Source: Actinomycetes bacterium (GTDB lineage: Bacteria; Actinomycetota; Acidimicrobiia; Acidimicrobiales; RAAP-2). From it: a DNA stretch of 6,019 bases. The position numbers and the translations under genes are program-made. The notes below the pieces were generated by a model. The model ran no database searches. It was not told the origin of the DNA and saw only the letters and a list, made by a program, of their open reading frames with translations. Of the stretch, positions 1 through 4,972 are shown piece by piece. The stretch is taken from contig JAJYZN010000167.1 in NCBI GenBank assembly GCA_021799915.1, forward strand, positions 1 to 6,019, given 5' to 3'. Within the stretch, counting starts at the first letter, position 1. Every line of letters starts with the position of its first letter.

Positions 1-435
1 TCCATGGAGATGCCCGTCCTCACTGGCGGGGTCGCGGTCCACGAGTACCCCGGTGACCACTTCCACTACGTCTTCTCGAAGATCCTCATGGCCGGGCGGG
101 CCAACGGCCTGCAGGTGATCGACGGCCCCTACCTCTACGTGCGGAACCTCGACGGGCTGCGCGAGTTCGCACAGCGCACGCGGGTGCTGGGCTACGACGG
201 GAAGTGGGCGCTCACGCCGGACCAGGCGGCGGTGTTGAACGAGGTCTACTCGCCGACCCAGGAGCAGTTCGACCGGGCCTTCGACATCCTCGACGCCTAC
301 GCTCGGGCGACCGAGGAGGACCGAAAGGGTGCGGTCATGTTCGGTGACGAGATGATCGACGAGGCCAGCCGGAAGATGGCGACCAAGTTCGTGACCCGAG
401 GCGAGCGAGCCGGCCTCACCCGCTCGAGCGGCTGA
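1..435 (+). CDS. mcl: L-malyl-CoA/beta-methylmalyl-CoA lyase (CitE/HpcH family), C-terminal part, 5' end outside window
   Basis: This is the C-terminal 144 residues of an HpcH/HpaI aldolase/citrate lyase beta-type protein. The family usually has about 320 residues, so a little under half is visible. The frame is open at base 1; the ATG at base 4 is internal, because the protein begins in the middle of the fold. Visible family motifs are GLQVIDGPY (visible residues 36-44), GYDGKWALTPDQ (64-75) and a C-terminal GDEMIDEASRKMA, all typical of actinobacterial CoA-ester lyases. Such enzymes split beta-methylmalyl-CoA into glyoxylate and propionyl-CoA, or malyl-CoA into glyoxylate and acetyl-CoA, in the cytoplasm. 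The neighbouring methylsuccinyl-CoA dehydrogenase supports a role in the ethylmalonyl-CoA pathway. One oddity is Thr in LTPDQ where relatives I know usually have His (IHPDQ/LHPxQ). A CitE of the leucine or itaconate breakdown type (Rv2498c-like) is the main alternative. The family is certain; the exact substrate is inferred. Confidence 0.82.
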   Translation, partial: SMEMPVLTGGVAVHEYPGDHFHYVFSKILMAGRANGLQVIDGPYLYVRNLDGLREFAQRTRVLGYDGKWALTPDQAAVLNEVYSPTQEQFDRAFDILDAYARATEEDRKGAVMFGDEMIDEASRKMATKFVTRGERAGLTRSSG

Positions 436-463
436 CCCACACCACCCAGCCCGACCCGAACTC
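436..463. other. Short convergent intergenic gap
   Basis: These 28 bases separate the stop codons of the converging lyase and acyl-CoA dehydrogenase genes. The sequence is C-rich, and I see no stem-loop with a T-tract, so no intrinsic terminator can be supported here. Confidence 0.6.
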
Positions 464-2050
464 TCAGCCGGCGTCTTCGATCAGGCGGCGGGCGACGACC
501 TTGAGGGCCAGCGTCTCGTCGGCGCCCTCGAAGATGGAGAGCACCCGGGCGTCGACGAAGTACCGGCTGACCGGGAACTCTTCGGCGTAGCCCATCCCGC
601 CGTGGATCTGCATGGCCTCCCGGGTCACCCACTCGGCGGCCCGGCACACGTAGGCCTTCACCATCGACGCTTCGAGGGCCCCCTGGCCTGCGGCCATCAG
701 ACGGGCCACCTGGTACGAGAACTGACGGGTGGCCTGGATGATCACGGCCATTCGGGTCAGCTTGGCCCGCGTGAGCTGGTAGTCGAGGATCGGCGCTCCG
801 AACACCTTCCGGTTCAGGGCGTAGTCGTAGGCCGCCTCGTACGCGGCCTGCATGACCCCGAGGGCCCGGGCCGCAGTCTGCAGGCGTCCGTTCTCGAACC
901 CCTGCATCTGGAGGTAGAACCCCTTGCCCAGACCGTCGACGCCACCCACCAGGTTGGCGTCGGGGACGAACCAGTTCTCGAACGCCAGCTCGTAGGAGTG
1001 CATGCCCCGGTAGCCCAAGGTGTCGATGGGCCGGCCCTCGAGCCGCCCCGACCCCTCGGTCAGGACGAACCCCTTCCCGTCACCGCGGGGCTTCTCCACG
1101 ATGAACATCGAGAGCCCCCGGTGGCTCTTGGCCCGGTCGGGGTCGGTGCGGGCCAGGAGCATGAGGACGTCGGCCCGGGCGGCGAAGGTGCACCAGGTCT
1201 TGGTGCCGCTCACCAGCCAGCCGCCGTCGGTGGGGGTGGCGGTCGTGACGATCCCGGCCACGTCGGACCCGTAGTCGGGCTCGGTCACCGCCACGGCCGC
1301 CAGGGCCTCGGCCGAGGCCAGCATGGGCAGCCACCGGCGCTTCTGCTCGTCGGTGCCACCGTGCACCAGGGCCCGGGTGAGGATCTCGGGACGGGTGATC
1401 AGTGACCCGCCGATCCCCAGCGAGCCCCAGCTCAGCTCCTCGGTGGCCACCACCATCCCCATGTAGTCGCTCTCGCCGCCGCCGGCGAAACCGCCGTACT
1501 CCTCGGGCACCGAGAGGCCGAACCCGCCCAGCTCGGCCAGGCCGGTGATGATCTCCTCGGGAATGTCCCCGTTCGTCCGGTGGACGTGCTCGGCGTGGGG
1601 CCGGACCCGCTCCTCGGCGAACCGGTGGAAGGTCTCGGCGACCAGCTCGAAGTCGTCACCCAGGTGGCGCGGCCCCTGCTCGCCGCAGAGCTCGGCCAGC
1701 ACCGCCGGGTCACGGTGGACCGAGGTGAACGTCCCCGCCGGAGCGAGGACGCCGGCCTCCACTCCCCACAGGCCCTCCCGCCCGACCAGCTTGGCGGCCA
1801 GCTCGGCTACCACGTCGGCCACGAAGACGCAGGCGATCCGTCCCTCGAGCTCACCCCGGAGCCCGTACTCGACGGCCGCCCGGGCGGTGGCCACGGCCGC
1901 CGCGGCGTGGGCCACGTCGTAGGCGACCACCTGGTTGGTGTCGATACCCCCGCCGGCGGCCAGCGTGGCGACGCCGGCCGTCACCACGCTCTCAGCCAGC
2001 TTGACCGCCGCCTCAGCGCCCTCCATATCGGATGTCACGGCCCGGGACAC
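464..2050 (-). CDS. mcd: (2S)-methylsuccinyl-CoA dehydrogenase (acyl-CoA dehydrogenase with N-terminal extension)
   Basis: This 528-residue flavoprotein of the acyl-CoA dehydrogenase family is much longer than the usual 380-400 residues. Residues 1-115 form an Ala-rich, probably helical extension. The acyl-CoA dehydrogenase N-terminal helical domain spans about 132-250, the middle beta domain about 251-365 and the C-terminal helical domain about 375-520. Visible landmarks are AVAVTEPDYGSD (252-263, flavin/substrate signature), QIHGGMGY (481-488, second signature) and IFEGADE (506-512), in which Glu508 sits at the catalytic-base position of the family. The length and extension match methylsuccinyl-CoA dehydrogenase, which oxidises (2S)-methylsuccinyl-CoA to mesaconyl-CoA in the ethylmalonyl-CoA pathway. 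The GTG start overlaps the upstream methyltransferase stop by one base (TAGTG), which favours it, although an in-frame ATG at 2026 is possible and neither has a clear ribosome site. It is the last gene of a three-gene unit. The alternative is another extended acyl-CoA dehydrogenase of unknown substrate. Confidence 0.85.
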   Translation of the reverse strand: MSRAVTSDMEGAEAAVKLAESVVTAGVATLAAGGGIDTNQVVAYDVAHAAAAVATARAAVEYGLRGELEGRIACVFVADVVAELAAKLVGREGLWGVEAGVLAPAGTFTSVHRDPAVLAELCGEQGPRHLGDDFELVAETFHRFAEERVRPHAEHVHRTNGDIPEEIITGLAELGGFGLSVPEEYGGFAGGGESDYMGMVVATEELSWGSLGIGGSLITRPEILTRALVHGGTDEQKRRWLPMLASAEALAAVAVTEPDYGSDVAGIVTTATPTDGGWLVSGTKTWCTFAARADVLMLLARTDPDRAKSHRGLSMFIVEKPRGDGKGFVLTEGSGRLEGRPIDTLGYRGMHSYELAFENWFVPDANLVGGVDGLGKGFYLQMQGFENGRLQTAARALGVMQAAYEAAYDYALNRKVFGAPILDYQLTRAKLTRMAVIIQATRQFSYQVARLMAAGQGALEASMVKAYVCRAAEWVTREAMQIHGGMGYAEEFPVSRYFVDARVLSIFEGADETLALKVVARRLIEDAG

Positions 2051-2052
2051 TA
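2048..2052 (-). other. TAGTG stop/start overlap (methyltransferase to mcd)
   Basis: On the minus strand the TAG stop of the methyltransferase and the GTG start of the dehydrogenase share one G. With no recognisable Shine-Dalgarno sequence upstream, re-initiation by terminating ribosomes (translational coupling) is the natural reading, provided GTG 2050 rather than ATG 2026 is the true start. Confidence 0.6.
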
Positions 2053-2706
2053 CCCGCGCCCGGCGGCCCGCCGTCCCACCACGGTCACCAGCGGAGCCAG
2101 CACCACCGGGTCGTCGCCCGGGTCAACGCCGGTGAGCGAGGCCAGGTAGTCGGCCACCGGTCCGGGCCCGGCCCCGGCCGGGGCTTCGGCCCAGGCGTCC
2201 ACGACCTCGAGCCCGGCGTCGCGTACCAGGGCCGGGAGCAGGGCCCCGACGTCGGGATGGCGGGCGCCGGGCATCGAGAGCGGTGAGCCGCCCACCCGAC
2301 CGGCCGAGGTGATCGGCTCCTGGGCCACGACCCAGCCACCGGGGCGTACGGCCGAGGCCATGCGGGCCAGCACCACGGCCGGGTCGAGCACGTGGAGGAG
2401 CAGGAAGCGGCAGAAGGCCAGGTCGACCGGCTCGGGGAGCAGCAGGTCCTCGCCGGCCTGGGTGATGGCCAGCACCTGGCTGTGGGCGGCGGCGGCGGCG
2501 GCCACGACGTCGCGGGCCGCCGGGTCGCTGTCGACGGCGTACACCCGCCCGTCCCGTCCGACCGTCTCGGCCAGGGCCACCGACACGTCTCCACCCCCGG
2601 CACCGACGTCGACGACGCACCAGCCGACGCCGATGCCCAGACGGTCGAGGGCGGTGGCCAGCGGGCGGCGGTAGACGTCGTCGCGCAGCCCCTGGAGCGT
2701 GGTCAC
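2050..2706 (-). CDS. Class I SAM-dependent methyltransferase, substrate unknown
   Basis: This soluble protein of 218 residues has a Rossmann-fold methyltransferase core. Motif I is VVDVGAGGGDVS (residues 31-42), the glycine-rich SAM-binding loop. VYAVDSD (55-61) ends strand beta2, with the acidic Asp59 expected to bind the ribose of SAM. DLAFCRFLLLHVLDP (95-109) corresponds to motif IV/post-IV, and VRPGGWVVAQEP (120-131) is the usual 'after beta5' segment. An N-terminal helix (about 5-22) with an YRRPL motif precedes the core. The length is normal for a single-domain enzyme. Nothing in the sequence fixes the methyl acceptor; a small molecule is more likely than nucleic acid, but this is inference. 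It starts at GTG 2706 inside the end of the membrane-protein gene (4-base overlap) and ends on the mcd start, so all three are probably co-translated. A link to the ethylmalonyl-CoA pathway is suggested only by position. Confidence 0.85.
   Translation of the reverse strand: MTTLQGLRDDVYRRPLATALDRLGIGVGWCVVDVGAGGGDVSVALAETVGRDGRVYAVDSDPAARDVVAAAAAAHSQVLAITQAGEDLLLPEPVDLAFCRFLLLHVLDPAVVLARMASAVRPGGWVVAQEPITSAGRVGGSPLSMPGARHPDVGALLPALVRDAGLEVVDAWAEAPAGAGPGPVADYLASLTGVDPGDDPVVLAPLVTVVGRRAAGRG
2703..2706 (-). other. GTGA start/stop overlap (membrane protein to methyltransferase)
   Basis: The minus strand reads GTGA: GTG starts the methyltransferase and TGA ends the upstream membrane-protein gene. 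This four-base overlap is the common arrangement for translational coupling within an operon. Confidence 0.75.
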
Positions 2707-3944
2707 GGAACGGCCTGACTCGCGGAACGAGACCGGGTCACGGGAGCGGCAACGGCGTCAGGGGCATCGTCCTTCGATACTCGCACGGAGAGCCAGCAGA
2801 CGGCCACCGCACCCACCGTCTCGACCGCCCACCAGCTCCAGTTCCCCCGCCACTTGGCGTCACCGAAGACGGTGGTGAAGGTCGCCAGCCCCCCGGCGGT
2901 GGCCAGTCGCCACCGGGGCCCGTTCGCCGCGGCCACCAGAGCCACGGCCAGCACTGGCCACACGTAGTAGGCGACCATGACCGGCTCGAACAGGACCCGG
3001 AGGCCGAAGCCGGCGGCCATCACGCCGAGCGTCAGCTCGAGCCCGGGTCCCCGGCGACCGACCACCACACCCAGGACCACGGCGGCCGCCACCGAGGCCA
3101 GGCGGAACGGTCCGGCCGCCACCACGTCGTGGGGCCCCACCACCGGGGCCAGCGACGTCCACAACGTGGTGTGGTCGACCAACGGGAAGTTCGGCTGCTC
3201 GGCCAGCGCCCGCCAGGTCCCGTGCCAGTTGGCCGCCAGGGGGGCGGCGACGAGCAGGGCCGTGGGAAGGACCAGCCTGCCGGCCAGGGCGGCCCACTCC
3301 CGCCGCGGGTAGCGCACCACCAGAACGGCCAGGGCCAGGACCACCACCGGCTGGGTGGCGAAGGCCAGGCCCAGCAGCCATCCGGCCCGGGCCCACCGCC
3401 CGTCGATCACGTCGGGAACGGCGAACAGCAGGAGGGCCAGGGCCAGGGCATCCTCGGGGTGGCCCCACCACACCACGACGTTCCACAGGCCCACGACCTC
3501 GAAGCCGGCCAGCACGAAACGCCGGCCGTTCGACACTCCGAGACGCCGGGCCAGGCCGTCGGCGGCGAAGAGGACCGGCAGCCCGGCGGCGATCGACGCC
3601 GCTTCCACCAGGAGCCACCCGGTCGGGAAGGTGATGACGCCGGTGTGGGCCACGCTCAGGTGCAGCGCGCCCGAGAGAGCGACCGCCGGGGCCAGGACCA
3701 CCAGGATCCCCGGCAACGTGACCAGGGCGGTGGTCGGGGAGTACACGGCACCGACGTGGCCGTGGACGTACTCCCACGCCGCCATCTGGGTCCCCCACAG
3801 GTCACCGGGGACGTGCCAGCCGCGCCCGGCGCCGACGACGGCGTTCCACCACGGGACGAAGACGCAGGCGCCGGCGACGATCACGGCCGAGGCGGCCACG
3901 GGAGCGGCACGGCGGCGGGTCCACGACGGGAAGTCGACCTGCAC
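2703..3944 (-). CDS. Polytopic membrane protein, possible GT-C-type glycosyltransferase
   Basis: This integral membrane protein of 413 residues has about 11-12 hydrophobic segments: roughly 13-33, 75-95, 108-128, 142-160, 164-178, 187-210, 222-240, 280-296, 302-318, 322-340, 345-360 and 370-388. The loop after the first segment (about 34-70) carries GDLWGTQ and ends in GAVYSP. That resembles the first external loop of GT-C/GT87 (DUF2029-like) polyprenyl-phosphate-dependent sugar transferases, in which an Asp is functionally important. The motif WWGHPEDALALALLL (159-173) also recalls uncharacterised actinobacterial membrane proteins of this kind. The tail after about 389 is polar and probably cytoplasmic. 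GTG 3944 is the first possible start, because an in-frame TGA lies just upstream (3957-3959); no clear ribosome site precedes it. It is the first gene of the unit that ends in mcd. The membrane topology is well supported; the glycosyltransferase reading is tentative, and a transporter-like or structural role is not excluded. Confidence 0.7.
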   Translation of the reverse strand: MQVDFPSWTRRRAAPVAASAVIVAGACVFVPWWNAVVGAGRGWHVPGDLWGTQMAAWEYVHGHVGAVYSPTTALVTLPGILVVLAPAVALSGALHLSVAHTGVITFPTGWLLVEAASIAAGLPVLFAADGLARRLGVSNGRRFVLAGFEVVGLWNVVVWWGHPEDALALALLLFAVPDVIDGRWARAGWLLGLAFATQPVVVLALAVLVVRYPRREWAALAGRLVLPTALLVAAPLAANWHGTWRALAEQPNFPLVDHTTLWTSLAPVVGPHDVVAAGPFRLASVAAAVVLGVVVGRRGPGLELTLGVMAAGFGLRVLFEPVMVAYYVWPVLAVALVAAANGPRWRLATAGGLATFTTVFGDAKWRGNWSWWAVETVGAVAVCWLSVRVSKDDAPDAVAAPVTRSRSASQAVP

Positions 3945-3993
3945 CGGAGGAGTCTTTCACGGGGCACCGGCGTCGTTCGCTAGCCTCGGCCCG
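3945..3993. promoter_or_regulatory. Divergent intergenic region serving both operons
   Basis: Only 49 bases separate the start codons of the minus-strand membrane-protein operon and the plus-strand operon. If both are transcribed from here, their promoters must overlap or lie inside the opposing coding regions. The plus strand has a TANNNT-type element (3981-3986). On the minus strand I find no comparable element, so that promoter may lie inside the small-protein gene. Confidence 0.5.
3981..3986 (+). promoter_or_regulatory. Candidate -10 element (TAGCCT) for a leaderless transcript
   Basis: TAGCCT fits the actinobacterial -10 consensus TANNNT and ends seven bases before the ATG at 3994. Transcription would then start at or next to the A of the start codon. 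There is no Shine-Dalgarno sequence in the gap, which agrees with leaderless initiation, common in actinobacteria. No convincing -35 box is visible. Confidence 0.45.
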
Positions 3994-4428
3994 ATGAACC
4001 TCACCATGCTGCTGTGCGACGCCGCCCAAGTGGCCGACGGCAAGCTGTACATCCTGGGAGGCGGCTGGTCGATGACCGGCCCCGACCCGGTGCCGTCGGC
4101 GATCGCCTTGAAGATCGACGTCGACTGGAACGAGGCCGAAGTGGTCCACCACTGGGAGCTGTTCTTGGAGGATGCCGACGGCCGGCCGGTGCTGGTCGAC
4201 ACCCAGGAGGGCTCCCAGCCGGTGGAGGTGCGCGGCGAGTTCAGCGTCACCCACCCCGTGGGCATCCCCGAAGGGTCGCCCATCGACGTGGCCCTGGCCG
4301 TGAACCTCGGCCCCATCCCCCTGGCTCCGGGCACCCGGTACGTCTGGCGCCTGGTGATCGACGGCGAGTCGCTGCCGGGGGGCTCGCTCAGCTTCACCAC
4401 CCGGGCCCGGCCCCCGGTGGCGTCGTGA
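3994..4428 (+). CDS. Conserved actinobacterial protein of unknown function (about 144 residues)
   Basis: This is a soluble protein of 144 residues without a signal peptide or membrane segment. The N-terminus reads MNLTMLLCDAAQVADGKLYI followed by LGGGW, a pattern I recognise from a widespread family of uncharacterised proteins that begin with a '[LF]xxDxAxVxxGKL(Y/N)[IV]xGG' segment (possibly the DUF6941 group, from memory). The rest alternates short polar and hydrophobic stretches, such as VVHHWELFLEDADGRPV (residues 49-65), PIDVALAVNLGPIPL (95-109) and RYVWRLVIDGESLPGGSLSF near the C-terminus. These look like a beta-sandwich. No catalytic motif is visible. ATG 3994 is chosen because the family N-terminus begins there and a -10 element sits just upstream; the same frame is open further upstream, but that stretch is antisense to the membrane-protein gene. 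The stop overlaps the start of the hydratase gene (GTGA), so the two are probably co-translated. Its function is unknown. Confidence 0.82.
   Translation: MNLTMLLCDAAQVADGKLYILGGGWSMTGPDPVPSAIALKIDVDWNEAEVVHHWELFLEDADGRPVLVDTQEGSQPVEVRGEFSVTHPVGIPEGSPIDVALAVNLGPIPLAPGTRYVWRLVIDGESLPGGSLSFTTRARPPVAS
4425..4428 (+). other. GTGA start/stop overlap (small protein to hydratase)
   Basis: GTG 4425 starts the hydratase and the TGA at 4426-4428 ends the small protein. This indicates translational coupling and favours GTG 4425 over the second in-frame GTG at 4431. Confidence 0.7.
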
Positions 4429-4937
4429 CCGTGCACGAGCGGCCTTTCGGCCGCTACTACGAGGACTTCGTTCCCGGCGACGTCTACCGCCACTGGCCGG
4501 GCAAGACCATCACCGAGTACGACGACCACCTGTTCTGCATGATCACCATGAACCACCACCCTCTCCACACCAACGCCTGGTTCGCCGAGCACGAGACGGT
4601 CCAGGGGCGCAACGTAGTGGTCGGGAACCTCGTCTACTCGCTGGCCCTCGGGATGAGCGTGCCCGACGTCAGTGGCTCGTGCATCGCCAACCTCGAGGTC
4701 GAGTCACTCGTCCACCGTCACCCGACGTTCCACGGCGACACCATCTACGCCGAGACCAAGGTGATCGACAAGGTCGAGTCCCGATCGAAGGACGACCGGG
4801 GCGTGGTCACCGTGGAGACCAAGGCGTTCAACCAGGACGGGATGGAGGTGTGCTTCTTCCGCCGCAAGCTCATGGTCTGGAAGAGGGAAGCGGCGCCGGC
4901 CCGCCAGCGCCCCTACCGCGACGACGTCTGGGAATAG
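4425..4937 (+). CDS. mch: MaoC-type (hotdog) enoyl-CoA hydratase, probable mesaconyl-CoA hydratase
   Basis: This 170-residue single-hotdog protein of the MaoC/R-specific hydratase superfamily starts with the characteristic GRYYEDFVPGDVYRHWPGKT segment (residues 9-28). It continues through TMNHHPLH (41-48), GNLVYSLALGMS (67-78) and NLEVESLVHRHPTFHGDTI (89-107). These are hallmarks of the MaoC proteins found beside ccr, meaA and citE-type genes in Streptomyces and of mycobacterial Rv2499c. It would hydrate a branched unsaturated CoA ester in the cytoplasm. Given mcd and a malyl-CoA lyase nearby, mesaconyl-CoA to beta-methylmalyl-CoA is the best guess; itaconyl- or 3-methylglutaconyl-CoA, as in leucine breakdown, is the alternative. 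In the hydratase-2 motif (D-x-N-P-L-H) the catalytic His is kept (His48), but the Asp position is Asn43 and the Asn position His45. It is half the length of the double-hotdog Mch of Rhodobacter. GTG 4425 overlaps the preceding stop; mutY follows after 35 bases. Confidence 0.78.
   Translation: MTVHERPFGRYYEDFVPGDVYRHWPGKTITEYDDHLFCMITMNHHPLHTNAWFAEHETVQGRNVVVGNLVYSLALGMSVPDVSGSCIANLEVESLVHRHPTFHGDTIYAETKVIDKVESRSKDDRGVVTVETKAFNQDGMEVCFFRRKLMVWKREAAPARQRPYRDDVWE
4439..4454 (+). repeat. Perfect 6-bp inverted repeat near the hydratase start
   Basis: GCGGCC and GGCCGC flank a TTTC loop just after the start codon of the hydratase gene, encoding Glu5 to Arg10. The stem is GC-only and could form in the mRNA over the start region, but it may simply be a chance effect of GC-rich codons. 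It lacks a T-tract and is not a terminator. Confidence 0.3.
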
Positions 4938-4972
4938 GCGCCCTGCCCCCATCGCCGCCCTCGCCGGCCACC
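4938..4972 (+). other. Intergenic gap between hydratase and mutY
   Basis: These 35 C-rich bases contain no Shine-Dalgarno sequence, no TANNNT element and no hairpin that I can support. MutY is therefore probably transcribed by read-through from the hydratase gene. Confidence 0.5.

Noticed and set aside
4..6. ATG as start of the lyase gene
   Set aside because: The protein from here would lack the first half of the conserved TIM-barrel fold. The frame is open to the window edge, so this Met is internal.
436..463. Possible terminator between the converging lyase and dehydrogenase genes
   Set aside because: No inverted repeat followed by a T-rich stretch on either strand.
602..1405. Long open frame of 267 codons on the plus strand
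   Set aside because: It lies wholly antisense to the well-supported acyl-CoA dehydrogenase. Its translation is rich in Gly, His, Pro, Arg and Val without family motifs, as expected from the opposite strand of GC-rich coding DNA.
3129..3983. Open frame of 284 codons on the plus strand
   Set aside because: Antisense to the membrane-protein gene. The product is a low-complexity Gly/Gln/Arg/His-rich chain with no recognisable domain.
3355..3993. Upstream in-frame extension of the small-protein gene
   Set aside because: The frame stays open back to an ATG at 3355, but that stretch is antisense to the membrane protein and has no family similarity. The recognised N-terminus begins at ATG 3994.
3957..4592. 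Open frame of 211 codons on the minus strand
   Set aside because: It overlaps both the small-protein gene and the hydratase gene on the opposite strand. Those two have recognised family sequences and this one does not.
4679..4972. Upstream in-frame extension of mutY inside the hydratase gene
   Set aside because: The frame is open but runs out of phase through the hydratase gene and gives an Arg/Pro-rich chain. MutY proteins begin shortly before the DLPWR motif, consistent with GTG 4973.
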